Assembly: GCF_001500045.1 (NCBI RefSeq)
Contig: NZ_LQIX01000012.1
Span: 434,001 to 498,000, forward strand
Length of the DNA: 64,000 nt
DNA from: Mycobacterium sp. GA-1199
Lineage (GTDB): Bacteria; Actinomycetota; Actinomycetes; Mycobacteriales; Mycobacteriaceae
Direction: 5' to 3'
Below, piece after piece: positions 8,874 to 16,824 of this stretch. The notes below the pieces were generated by a model. That model searched no databases and was not told the origin of the DNA. It saw nothing but the letters and a program-made list of their open reading frames with translations. Every line of letters starts with the position of its first letter. Position 1 is the stretch's first letter. The translations under genes and the position numbers were made by a program.

Positions 8874-9248
8874 GTGACGTCAAGTTCAGGGCAGAAGCCC
8901 GAAATCGAGTTCCCCGACGGCCCTCCGCCCACCGAGTTGGTGATCACGGACCTGGTCGTCGGCGACGGTGCCGAAGCGGTGCCCGGCGGCAACGTCGAAG
9001 TGCACTACGTCGGCGTGGAATATGACACCGGCGAGGAATTCGACAGCTCGTGGAACCGGGGAGAGTCGATTGAGTTTCCGCTACGTGGCCTCATCCAGGG
9101 TTGGAAGAACGGCATACCGGGGATGAAGGTCGGCGGTCGTCGACAGCTGGTGATCCCGCCGGAGCAGGCCTACGGTCCCGCCGGCGGTGGGCACCGACTG
9201 TCCGGCAAGACGCTGATATTCGTCATCGACCTTCTGGCGACGCGCTAG
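8874..9248 (+). CDS. FKBP-type peptidyl-prolyl cis-trans isomerase
   Basis: 124 residues from GTG 8874 (GTG 8865 is equally possible). Catalyses proline cis-trans isomerisation; cytoplasmic, since no signal peptide is seen. The FKBP core is complete: EVHYVGVEYDTGEEFDSSW, FPLRGLIQGWKNGIPGMKVGGRR with the hydrophobic pocket residues, LVIPPEQAYG, and the final strand LIFVIDLL. The short leader suggests a leaderless or weak-RBS message from the compact divergent promoter. The gene ends one base from the prrB stop (convergent). Confidence 0.92.
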   Translation: MTSSSGQKPEIEFPDGPPPTELVITDLVVGDGAEAVPGGNVEVHYVGVEYDTGEEFDSSWNRGESIEFPLRGLIQGWKNGIPGMKVGGRRQLVIPPEQAYGPAGGGHRLSGKTLIFVIDLLATR

Positions 9249-9249
9249 C

Positions 9250-10596
9250 TCACTGGTGGCCGGGCAGGCGCAGCAGCAGTCGAGCGCCACCTAGCGGGCT
9301 TTCCTCCAAAGAGGCTGTGCCGCCGTGTAATTCGGCCTGTTGGGCCACCAGCGCCAGGCCAAGCCCGGAACCCGACACCGACGCCGTCGATCCCCGAGAG
9401 AACCGTTCGAACACGATCGAGCGTTCCTCCTCGGGGATGCCGACGCCGTCGTCGTCGATCGCTATTTCCACACCCGCCCGTGAGCTGACCGCCGACAGTT
9501 GCACCCGCGTAGCACCGCCGTGCTTCACGGCGTTGGCGATCGCGTTGTCGACCGCCAGGCGAAGGCCAGCGGGCAGGCCCACGATGATCACCGTTGGTGC
9601 AGGCACCAACGACACGTCCAGGTCCGGGTAGACCCGCATCGCGTCGTGTGCGGCGCGGTCCAGCAACTCCGTGATGTCGACGGGCACGTGGTCGTCCGCG
9701 GTCGACAATTCACCCTGCGCCAGCCGCTCCAGTGCGCCGAGCGTCGCCTCGATGCGCGACTGCGTGCGGATCACGTCGTTGACCACCTCTTTGCGCTGGT
9801 CCTCTGGCAGGTCGAGGGTGGACAGCACCTCGAGGTTGGTCCGCATCGCGGTCAGCGGGGTGCGAAGTTCGTGGGCGGAGACCGAAGCGAAGTCGCGCGC
9901 CGACGCCAGCGCGGCCTTCGTCCGGTCCTGTTCCTTCCACACGCGTTCGACCAGACCCTTGACCGCCTCGGCGATCTCGACAGCCTCCGTCGCGCCGCGC
10001 ACTTCGACGTCGGGGTCCTCGTCGCCGGTGTCGATCTGACGGGTCTGCCGCGCCAAACTCTTGAGCGGGCGCACCGCGAATGCGGCCAACACCCATCCAA
10101 ACACCGTGGCTGCGCCGACGGCGAACACACAGATGATGATCACCCGTCGGTGCAGGTTGTTGGTGTCGGCGATGGTCGCGTCGTAAGTGGCGCCGACGGC
10201 CACCGACATCGGTCCGGGGTAGTAGGGGATGTCGACGGTGCGGACTCGGTAACGCACACCATCGACATAGGTGTCGGCGTAGCCGGGTGGCAGCTGCGGG
10301 AGGACGACATCGGAGTTGGACGTCACCTCGTCACCGCGGTGCACCGTGATGACCGCATCCTGGTTGGTCGGTGACTTCGGAATCTCGTCCAGACCCCGCG
10401 GCAGGAACGGGATCGCGAAGCCGGCGGCCTCGTCGAGCCGGCGGTCGAGGCGCTCTTTGCGGTCATTGGTGATGCCGACCCAGACGACAGTTCCTACGAT
10501 GACGACGACGATCGCCGCCCCGATTGCGGTGGCCAACGCGACGCGGGTTCGCAGCGAGGGGGTTCGGCGGAAGATCCGCGACAGCAGAGACATCAC
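9250..10596 (-). CDS. prrB: Two-component sensor histidine kinase PrrB
   Basis: 448 residues from GTG 10596, which overlaps the prrA stop as GTGA (ATG 10593 is the next codon). Inner-membrane sensor: a first membrane segment at about 20-42, an extracytoplasmic domain, a second segment at about 150-172, then a HAMP linker. The phospho-acceptor is His242 in [12 protein letters not shown]. The ATPase domain shows the N box [13 protein letters not shown]1 DDDGVGIP and G2 SGSGLGLAL. Partner of PrrA, with which it forms an operon. The PrrBA pair is conserved across mycobacteria. Confidence 0.95.
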   Translation of the reverse strand: MMSLLSRIFRRTPSLRTRVALATAIGAAIVVVIVGTVVWVGITNDRKERLDRRLDEAAGFAIPFLPRGLDEIPKSPTNQDAVITVHRGDEVTSNSDVVLPQLPPGYADTYVDGVRYRVRTVDIPYYPGPMSVAVGATYDATIADTNNLHRRVIIICVFAVGAATVFGWVLAAFAVRPLKSLARQTRQIDTGDEDPDVEVRGATEAVEIAEAVKGLVERVWKEQDRTKAALASARDFASVSAHELRTPLTAMRTNLEVLSTLDLPEDQRKEVVNDVIRTQSRIEATLGALERLAQGELSTADDHVPVDITELLDRAAHDAMRVYPDLDVSLVPAPTVIIVGLPAGLRLAVDNAIANAVKHGGATRVQLSAVSSRAGVEIAIDDDGVGIPEEERSIVFERFSRGSTASVSGSGLGLALVAQQAELHGGTASLEESPLGGARLLLRLPGHQ

Positions 10597-11294
10597 TGAG
10601 TTCGGAGCACGAATCCCACTCCGCGCACGGTGTGCAGCAGCCGGGGAGCGCCGCCCGCCTCGAGCTTGCGGCGCAGGTAGCCGATGAAGACGTCGACGAC
10701 GTTGGTGTCGGCGGCGAAATCGTAGCCCCAGACGAGCTCGAGCAGCTGTGCGCGCGACAGCACGGCGGTCTTGTGCTCGGCCAACACGGCGAGCAGGTCG
10801 AATTCGCGTTTGGTCAGGTCGACGTCGACGCCGTTCACGCGGGCGCGGCGGCCGGGGATGTCGACCTCCAAAGGCCCGACCTGGATGGTCTCCGAGGAGA
10901 AGGTCGCGGTAGACCCGCGCCTGCGCAGCAACGCCTTCACCCGTGCGACCAGTTCCTGCAGTACGAACGGCTTGACCAGGTAGTCGTCGGCTCCGGCCTC
11001 CAGGCCGGCGACCCGGTCGTCGACCGAGCTGCGCGCCGACAGCACGCAGACCGGCACGTCGTTGTCCATCGCGCGTAGCGCCGTGACCACGCTGACGCCG
11101 TCGAGCACGGGCATGTTGATGTCCAGGACGATCGCGTCGGGCCGGGTCTCGGTCGCGCTGCGCAGGGCCTCGGCGCCATCCACCGCAGTGGCCACTTCGA
11201 ACCCCGATAGCCGTAGACCCCTCTCGAGCGAGGCGAGTACGTCAGGGTCGTCGTCGACCACGAGAACCCGAGGTGAGCCTCCGCCACTGTCCAT
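10593..11294 (-). CDS. prrA: Two-component response regulator PrrA (OmpR family)
   Basis: 233 residues from ATG 11294, which begins [17 protein letters not shown] start at 11396 would add a 34-residue non-homologous tail. Receiver domain with acidic pocket VVDDD, phospho-acceptor Asp58 in [11 protein letters not shown] and the LVKPF lysine. The C-terminal winged helix of the OmpR/PhoB type carries [15 protein letters not shown] and [14 protein letters not shown]. First gene of the prrA-prrB operon. Confidence 0.96.
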   Translation of the reverse strand: MDSGGGSPRVLVVDDDPDVLASLERGLRLSGFEVATAVDGAEALRSATETRPDAIVLDINMPVLDGVSVVTALRAMDNDVPVCVLSARSSVDDRVAGLEAGADDYLVKPFVLQELVARVKALLRRRGSTATFSSETIQVGPLEVDIPGRRARVNGVDVDLTKREFDLLAVLAEHKTAVLSRAQLLELVWGYDFAADTNVVDVFIGYLRRKLEAGGAPRLLHTVRGVGFVLRTQ

Positions 11295-11553
11295 GTAGCC
11301 AATATTGCCTGAAGTCCTCATCGGATCGCGGTAAGCCGTGCGGACGCGAGCTGCGCCACCGCGCGGTGAGTGCGGAGCTGACTCGCGACGCGGCACCGCC
11401 CCGACTGAGTGCGGCCTGCGTCATCGGCTCGGATGCCGACTTGACTTCCGGGTGCTTCCCGCCGGTGAACGGTTTGCCGCACTCTCCTCCAATCTTTGCT
11501 GAGGCGGACCGATCATTGCTGTGGCGGCAAGCCAGTGCGCTGTGCCGGGTGTC

Positions 11554-12417
11554 TCATCGATTCTGGGTGATGTCCACATTGCCGCTCGTCGAACGGGCGG
11601 TCACCTCTGCGGCGTCCAGGTCCGTGGTTTGAGGCACAGTCACAACCACTCGGCCGTGGGGTCCCGCGGATTCAGCGCTTATGCGATACGGTGCCGGGCC
11701 AGGCAATCCCAGAGTCACCTGGCCTGAGCCGACCGCTTCGGTAATTCGCGGAACCGCACGAAATTCGACTGAGATGCGGCCGGATTCGGTTATCGCCCTG
11801 AAGGATTCGGTGACGGCGATCCTTGTTCCAGTGTTGATGTCTCCTCTTCGGACGGCGATATCAATCACGCGTGCCGAGCCGCTGAGTGTGACGGCGCCGG
11901 TATCGGTTTTGACCGTCAGTTGATCGACGTCTGCCTCGCTCGTGATCGAACCGGTTCGGTGAGTGACCGTCACGCGCAGGTCTCTCGCTACGTCTGGAGG
12001 AAGGATGACCTTGATTTCCCCAGGGTCGGCACCTATGGGAAAAGGAAGCCCCGATGCGCCGCCGCCTAGATTGACCCGGCTGCCCAAGGCATCGTTCGCG
12101 ATTGTCAATCGCGTGTTAGCGGCCCGTATGAGTACGCGTAGATCTACACGTGGCCGGTCGGCATCGGCCTCGGTGATGAGGCGAACGCCTATCGGTACGT
12201 CACCAGTGTCCAGGGCTAATGTCCGCAGGCCGGTCGGTAACTCGCGTGAGTCGGTGACGACCCGACTCGTCCCGAGCCCGACAGCGAGCGTCCCCAGACC
12301 ACCGACCGCGAGGAACGCCACCGAAGACGCAATGAGGACGAGCACCACGCGCATCGCGATACGGAGCCCGCCCGCCCTCAGGGGCGGGCGGGGAGTCGAC
12401 ACGTTGGGGACTGCCAT
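11554..12417 (-). CDS. DUF4097-type beta-strand membrane protein
   Basis: 287 residues, ATG at 12417, two bases past the stop of the DUF6197 gene. One N-terminal membrane segment (about residues 20-50, VVLVLIASSVAFLAV). After it comes a long repetitive beta-rich region with alternating short strands such as LTVKTDTGAVTLSGSARVIDI and ITESGRISVEFRAV, typical of the DUF4097/adhesin-like beta-helix. Probably anchored in the membrane with the beta domain outside. Last gene of a four-gene operon led by a sensor kinase. Proteins of this kind are often linked to cell-envelope stress systems, but no function is proven here. Confidence 0.7.
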   Translation of the reverse strand: MAVPNVSTPRPPLRAGGLRIAMRVVLVLIASSVAFLAVGGLGTLAVGLGTSRVVTDSRELPTGLRTLALDTGDVPIGVRLITEADADRPRVDLRVLIRAANTRLTIANDALGSRVNLGGGASGLPFPIGADPGEIKVILPPDVARDLRVTVTHRTGSITSEADVDQLTVKTDTGAVTLSGSARVIDIAVRRGDINTGTRIAVTESFRAITESGRISVEFRAVPRITEAVGSGQVTLGLPGPAPYRISAESAGPHGRVVVTVPQTTDLDAAEVTARSTSGNVDITQNR

Positions 12418-12419
12418 GC

Positions 12420-12950
12420 TTAGGCGGGCGCGAAGGGGGGTGTCTCCGTCCGACGCGGATGCGGAACATAGCTGCTCCGGTCCATCGACGTGGCGGCCCG
12501 CTTCAGCGTGAGCACCGCGTCCGTCTTGGTGGTGTGCGCATCATCGTTGTAAGCCTGCAGGCTCAGCCACCCCGGTGCATCGACGGAGTTGGCGATCTGC
12601 AGGAGAAGACTCTCCAAGCGATCGATCTGTGCCTGCGCGGCGTAGGGCAACGTGGACTGCCAGTAGCCTGCGGCCACCCGTAGCGCCCCACCAAGGCAGA
12701 AGCTGCACGGGGTTGCTCCGGGTTCGGTCCGTACCACGTAGCCACCTCCGCCAATGTGCTTGGTGCGCTTCCGTACCCATCCGCCTGTCATGGTCGTGCT
12801 CGGGTGAACCTCACATCCCTCGGCATCCCGGCAGTAGGTGCCTTGCGTCCACCCGCCGTCAACCTCGATGAGCGCCAAGGCGTCCTCGATAACCTCTCGG
12901 TCTGTCTTCATTGTCAGCCGTTGATCGGCTGGGGTCCCTATCGTCGTCAT
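12420..12950 (-). CDS. DUF6197 family protein
   Basis: 176 residues, ATG 12950 with AGAAGGGA upstream. The central part resembles the DUF6197 family: DREVIEDALALIEVDGGWTQG near the N-terminus, a C-S-F-C-L-G-G-A-L-R segment, then a helix and YNDDAHTTKTDAVLTLKRAA near the end. It has a Cys-x-x-Cys pair (CSFC) and further cysteines (YCRDAEGC) that could bind metal. These proteins occur in actinobacteria and phages; function unknown. It sits inside a two-component operon, between the response regulator and the DUF4097 membrane protein. Confidence 0.65.
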   Translation of the reverse strand: MTTIGTPADQRLTMKTDREVIEDALALIEVDGGWTQGTYCRDAEGCEVHPSTTMTGGWVRKRTKHIGGGGYVVRTEPGATPCSFCLGGALRVAAGYWQSTLPYAAQAQIDRLESLLLQIANSVDAPGWLSLQAYNDDAHTTKTDAVLTLKRAATSMDRSSYVPHPRRTETPPFAPA

Positions 12951-12968
12951 GGTTTCTATCCCTTCTCG

Positions 12969-13613
12969 TTAAGACTCGAGGTAACGCAGAACCGCGAGGA
13001 CACGGCGGTTTCCGGTGTCGTCGGGCGCAAGCCCCAATTTCGTGAAGATGGAGGCGATGTGCTTTTCCGCGGAACCAGTCGAAATGTGCAGGGTCGCGGC
13101 GATCGCAGAGTTCGTCCGACCTTCGGCCATCAGTTGCAGGACGTCGCGTTCGCGAGGGGTCAGCTGATCCAGCGCGCTCCGACGATGCGATCGCGCCAGG
13201 ATTTGGGACACGACCTCCGGGTCGAGAAGAGTTCCACCGCCGCCCACGACGGACACGGCGTCCAGGAACGCCGGGACGTCAGCGACGCGGTCCTTGAGCA
13301 GGTAGCCGAAGCCGCGGGTGTCCGAGGTGATCAGGTCGGATGCGTAACGCTCCTCGACGTAGTGCGACAGAACCAACACGGGCGACTCTGGATTCTGGCT
13401 CCGCAACTGCGCGGCGGCACGAATTCCCTCATCGGTGAACGTCGGAGGCATCCGTACATCGACGATCACAAGATCCGGCTTTACGTCGTTGACCAGGCAA
13501 AGCAGATTCGACGCATCAGTGACACTCGCTACCACCTCGTGGCCGGCGTCGACGAGAATGCGTTCGACACCTGCGCGCAGTAACGCAGAATCCTCGGCGA
13601 TCACGATGCGCAT
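12969..13613 (-). CDS. NarL/LuxR-family response regulator
   Basis: 214 residues from ATG 13613, overlapping the kinase gene by 13 bases. Receiver domain: acidic residues in VIAEDSALLRAGV, phospho-acceptor Asp52 in LVIVDVRMPP, and a lysine in YLLKDRVAD. C-terminal LuxR helix-turn-helix from about residue 145: LTPRERDVLQLMAEGRTNSAIA, then a recognition helix in STGSAEKHIASIFTKLGL. A candidate palindromic target lies in the kinase promoter region at 14959-14972. Confidence 0.92.
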   Translation of the reverse strand: MRIVIAEDSALLRAGVERILVDAGHEVVASVTDASNLLCLVNDVKPDLVIVDVRMPPTFTDEGIRAAAQLRSQNPESPVLVLSHYVEERYASDLITSDTRGFGYLLKDRVADVPAFLDAVSVVGGGGTLLDPEVVSQILARSHRRSALDQLTPRERDVLQLMAEGRTNSAIAATLHISTGSAEKHIASIFTKLGLAPDDTGNRRVLAVLRYLES

Positions 13614-14887
13614 GGCAGCACCGCCGTGACAGTCGTGGACCCGCTGACCGGACTGGTAACCGTGAATGTGCCGCGGGCCGCGCGCACTCGATCGGCCAGA
13701 CCACGCAGGCCGGTTGCGGTTGCGCTGTCCGTGATCTGCGCGCCGCCGCGGCCGTCGTCGAACACCGAGACGTGGAGCTTGTCTTCGGTCTGGTCGAGGC
13801 GCACCGTCACGACGGCCCGCGAAGCCTGTGCGTGCCTGGCTACATTGGTGAGCGACTCGGCGACGACGAAGTACGCCACAGCTTCGGTCTCCTCCGGAAT
13901 GCGCCGCGGCAGGTCGATATCCAGCGTTGTCGGGACGGCGGCTCGATGCACCACCGCTGAGAGCGCGGCGTCCAGCCCTCGATCGGAAAGGATCGTCGGG
14001 GCGATACCACGCACGACGTTGCGTAGTTCCACCAGAGCGGTTTTCGCGTCATCGTGGGCCTCGGCGATCAACGCCTTCGCGGCAGACGGATCGTTGTCCA
14101 ACTTGGTCTGTGCGAGGCCGATCGTCATCGCCAGCGAGACGAGGCGCGGCTGCACGCTGTCGTGCAGGTCGCGCTCGATTCGGCGTCGCTCGGCCTGCGC
14201 CGAGGAGACCGCACCCATTCTGGCATCGGCGAGGGCGTTCACCTCGTCTTGCAATATCGCGGTTGGCGACGACGAGAGCAGCCAACGGTCGAGTTGCGCG
14301 TCGAGAATGGGCGCGAATACCACAATGGCTGCGGCGACCGCCAACGCGACCACGGCCAGCGGCCACGCCAGCGCCGGTGGCAGGAAGGACAGACCCGCGT
14401 CGTCATCGCTGCGACTTATGGCGATCGTCGCTGCCGGCGCCAGTAATCCGAACGCCAGCAGCACGAACGCCAGGCCACCGGCGACAAAGTCGTAGACCAT
14501 CCGGAGAAGGTGGTGCGCGCAGCCCTTCCAGAACTGAGCACTGCTGAGATCGAGCCACAACTGGTGGACCCAGCGTTCAAAGCCCTTGTAGGGGGACTCT
14601 TTTCGTGGTGGCACCGGAATGTTCATGCCGAATACGGCTTCGCTTCGCAGACGCTCCAACCACTGTGCGCCGCGCATCAGATACACGAATGCGACCACGG
14701 CGACCAAAAACCCGACCACCGATGGGATTGTTGCGACACCGACCAGCACGAGCATGCTCGGTAACCACAGCCACACGATGGCGAGCACCGCGCCTACGAT
14801 GAGCGACGCGCTGGGTAGGAAACCGATCCGCCGACGCGCTGGTGGCGAGGCCGTACCGGCCGGGACCGGCTTGACCTCTTGGTTCAT
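13601..14887 (-). CDS. Sensor histidine kinase, NarL-partner (HisKA_3) type
   Basis: 428 residues from ATG 14887 (GTG 14899 would add four residues; neither has a strong RBS). Four predicted membrane segments in two hairpins (about 25-70 and 135-200) form a sensor module like the Sensor/PF13796 type, with almost no external domain. The dimerisation motif is RRIERDLHDSVQPRLVSLA with phospho-acceptor near His242. The ATPase domain shows ESLTNVARHAQASRA, VFDDGRGG and GLRGLADRV. This architecture is typical of envelope or antibiotic-stress sensors. First gene of the minus-strand operon, divergent from the hydrolase. Confidence 0.9.
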   Translation of the reverse strand: MNQEVKPVPAGTASPPARRRIGFLPSASLIVGAVLAIVWLWLPSMLVLVGVATIPSVVGFLVAVVAFVYLMRGAQWLERLRSEAVFGMNIPVPPRKESPYKGFERWVHQLWLDLSSAQFWKGCAHHLLRMVYDFVAGGLAFVLLAFGLLAPAATIAISRSDDDAGLSFLPPALAWPLAVVALAVAAAIVVFAPILDAQLDRWLLSSSPTAILQDEVNALADARMGAVSSAQAERRRIERDLHDSVQPRLVSLAMTIGLAQTKLDNDPSAAKALIAEAHDDAKTALVELRNVVRGIAPTILSDRGLDAALSAVVHRAAVPTTLDIDLPRRIPEETEAVAYFVVAESLTNVARHAQASRAVVTVRLDQTEDKLHVSVFDDGRGGAQITDSATATGLRGLADRVRAARGTFTVTSPVSGSTTVTAVLPCAS

Positions 14888-14940
14888 GACTGTGACCACA
14901 CCATCAACGTACGGAACGCCGAGGTGGGCCGAAACGGCGT

Positions 14941-14969
14941 TGACCCGACAAATTAGGGGGGGTTAACCC
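14941..14969 (+). promoter_or_regulatory. Candidate promoter for the alpha/beta hydrolase gene
   Basis: TTGACC (14941-14946) and TTAACC (14964-14969) are separated by 17 bases in the divergent gap between the kinase and hydrolase genes. The spacing is that of a sigma-A promoter, but the -10 box is weak. The -10 overlaps the palindrome at 14959-14972, so a regulator bound there would block or modulate it. Confidence 0.3.
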
Positions 14970-14972
14970 CCA
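14959..14972. promoter_or_regulatory. GGGGGTTAACCCCC palindrome, candidate operator
   Basis: A perfect 14-base palindrome in the gap between the divergent kinase operon and the hydrolase gene. It could be the operator of the adjacent LuxR-type response regulator (autoregulation). The palindrome is seen directly; the regulator is inferred from position. Confidence 0.4.
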
Positions 14973-15058
14973 CATCGCCCCGCTGTGAGCGCACCGCAGC
15001 TGCCCTTCAGCTTACGCCGGGAGGGTATCGCGGCACGTCGCCGTAGTACCGTCCCAAC

Positions 15059-15847
15059 GTGCTTGATTTGGCCTACGAAGACCGAGGCGACGGAGATCCG
15101 GTCCTTTTCATCGCGGGCCAAGGTGGCCTCGGACGCACATGGGATATCCATCAGGTGCCGGCATTCCGCGCAGCGGGTTACCGCGTCATCACATTCGATA
15201 ACAGGGGCGTCGGCGCAACGGCAAATGCCGAGGGATTCACGACGGCGACCATGGTGGCTGACACCGCGAACCTGGTTGAAAAGCTGGGTATTGCCCCCGT
15301 TCGGATCGTGGCCACCTCGATGGGGTCCTACATCGCTCAAGAACTGATGCTCGCCCGGCCTGATCTTGTGACTCAGGCAGCATTGATGGCCACCCGAGGA
15401 CGCCATGACCGGGCGCGGGAGTTTTTCCGCGCGGCCGAACGCGAATTCGTCGATGCCGAAATCGAGCTTCCGCCCCGCTACGCGGCGAAACTGCGCCTGC
15501 TCGAGAACTTCTCGCCGAAGACCCTGAACGACGACAGAGTCGTTGGCGACTGGATCGAAACCTTCACAATGTGGCCGACGAAGTCGGCACCCGGGGTTCG
15601 CGCCCAGTATGGGGTGGCGCCAGAGACCGATCGGTTGCGTGTCTACAAGGTGATCACTACGCCGGTGCTGGTACTGGGATTCGCCGACGACCTCGTGATG
15701 CCGCCGCATCTTGGCGCCGAGGTGGCAGCCGCTTTCCCGAACGGACGGTACCTCGAAATCGCGGACACCGGCCACCTGGGCTTTCTCGAGCGGCCCCAAG
15801 CGGTGAACTCGGCGATTCTGGACTTCTTCGCCCACGGTGGTGGGTGA
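15059..15847 (+). CDS. Alpha/beta hydrolase
   Basis: 262 residues from GTG 15059. Alpha/beta-hydrolase fold: strand and oxyanion loop VLFIAGQGGLG, TFDNRGVGAT, a nucleophile elbow ATSMGSYIAQEL with Ser87 (Ala-Thr-Ser-Met-Gly instead of the usual Gly-x-Ser-x-Gly), the acid in GFADDLVMP and the base in DTGHLGFLERP. So the catalytic triad looks complete. It is on the same strand as the lipopeptide locus but about 545 bases before mmpS, so joint transcription is uncertain. It could be an esterase or an editing thioesterase for the NRPS, or unrelated. Confidence 0.82.
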   Translation: MLDLAYEDRGDGDPVLFIAGQGGLGRTWDIHQVPAFRAAGYRVITFDNRGVGATANAEGFTTATMVADTANLVEKLGIAPVRIVATSMGSYIAQELMLARPDLVTQAALMATRGRHDRAREFFRAAEREFVDAEIELPPRYAAKLRLLENFSPKTLNDDRVVGDWIETFTMWPTKSAPGVRAQYGVAPETDRLRVYKVITTPVLVLGFADDLVMPPHLGAEVAAAFPNGRYLEIADTGHLGFLERPQAVNSAILDFFAHGGG

Positions 15848-16102
15848 GGCCCGGATGGGCTGGAAGGTCAGACACAGTCATGGCCACCAGCAGCCGTCAC
15901 GGGCAAATGCGTAGTCCCGCAGTCGATCACGCTGACAGTCTGTTGAGTCCCGCAGAGGCACCGGATCGGTCGGCACCCAATATTGCCTCCGGAAAATTGC
16001 TGAACAAAGCGTGACCGGCGTTACCGAGTTCTTCGAATTCGCTTCCGCATGCGACCGGCGAGAGGTACAGTCCGCAACGCTCGTCAACGGCTGTGGTGCG
16101 AC

Positions 16103-16130
16103 TTGTCGGCCGGAGCCCAATTTGTATACC
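16103..16130 (+). promoter_or_regulatory. Candidate promoter of the mmpS-mmpL operon
   Basis: TTGTCG (16103-16108) and TATACC (16125-16130) are spaced by 16 bases and preceded by no gene. This is the best sigma-A-like pair I could find before mmpS. It would give a leader of about 250 bases. Confidence 0.3.
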
Positions 16131-16377
16131 GTGCGGGAGCGCGGGAGACCATGCATTACGATCGCGTATCGCGTTGGGAACGGGGAGATTGTGGAGGCCG
16201 ACGGCATGCTTTACTCGTCGACATCGGGTTTTGCTCCCCGAGGCGCTGCAAGTTTGCCGTGACTCCGACACGGCGAGCGTGGGATCTTCCAGGTAATCCC
16301 AGGGTCGCCGTCTGGCGTGTCGCGGCAATGTGTAGTTGCATGTTCGAGCGCTGGTAGCGACGGACATGGAGACGGAC

Positions 16378-16384
16378 GGAGGGG
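16378..16384 (+). promoter_or_regulatory. Ribosome binding site that sets the mmpS start
   Basis: GGAGGGG at 16378-16384 is the only strong Shine-Dalgarno sequence near the mmpS N-terminus. Seven bases after it comes ATT (16392), at exactly the place where MmpS homologues begin. No ATG or GTG lies at a proper distance. The site therefore argues for a rare ATT initiation codon. Confidence 0.5.
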
Positions 16385-16391
16385 ATTCGCG

Positions 16392-16823
16392 ATTTTCAGG
16401 ATCTTTAAGCGGTTGTGGATCCCGCTGCTCATTCTCGTGGTGATCGTCGCGGGAGGCTTCACCGTGTCGCGGCTGCGTACCGTCTTCGGCTCCGAAAATC
16501 GTCCTTCGTACGCCGAGACCGCAATCGAGGAGCAAGAGCCGTACACCACCAAAGAGCTCGTCTATGAGGTGTTCGGACCTCCCGGAACAACGGCCAACAT
16601 CAGTTACTTCGATCCCGACTCCGAGCCGCAGTATGTCGAGGGAGCAAGTCTGCCCTGGTCGACGACGTACGACCTCTCAGGTGCGGCGATCGTGGGCAAC
16701 TTGGTCACTCAGGGTACCGGCGGCAGCATCGGCTGCCGCATCATCGTGGACGGCGAGGTCAAGGCGGAGCGGACCAGCCAAGGAGTGAACGCATTCACTT
16801 ATTGCCTGGTGAAGGCCGCATGA
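16392..16823 (+). CDS. mmpS: MmpS family membrane protein (MmpS4-like)
   Basis: About 143 residues from a probable ATT start at 16392. TTG 16413 is the alternative, and GTG 16317 would add an unrelated 25-residue tail. One N-terminal membrane segment ([16 protein letters not shown]), then an extracytoplasmic domain. Family hallmarks: [53 protein letters not shown] and [12 protein letters not shown] at the end, with the two conserved cysteines. MmpS proteins are periplasmic adaptors for MmpL lipid exporters. In the GPL locus MmpS4 works with MmpL4a/b. The stop is one base from the mmpL start, so the operon is tightly coupled. Confidence 0.88.
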   Translation: MFRIFKRLWIPLLILVVIVAGGFTVSRLRTVFGSENRPSYAETAIEEQEPYTTKELVYEVFGPPGTTANISYFDPDSEPQYVEGASLPWSTTYDLSGAAIVGNLVTQGTGGSIGCRIIVDGEVKAERTSQGVNAFTYCLVKAA

Positions 16824-16824
16824 T

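Larger units (their letters stand above)
15848..16391. other. Intergenic region upstream of mmpS
   Basis: About 540 bases with no convincing gene. Short frames (for example 16011-16262 and 16049-16357) give protein with no recognisable domain and poor codon choice. The region probably contains the promoter and control sites of the mmpS-mmpL-mmpL export operon, including the -35/-10 pair noted at 16103-16130. Confidence 0.5.

Noticed and set aside
10593..11396. Longer PrrA from an upstream start
   Set aside because: The extra 34 residues lie before the [16 protein letters not shown] start shared with mycobacterial PrrA and are not conserved-looking.
16011..16262. Possible small gene upstream of mmpS
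   Set aside because: No RBS, no domain, unusual composition; overlaps the region where the mmpS promoter should be.
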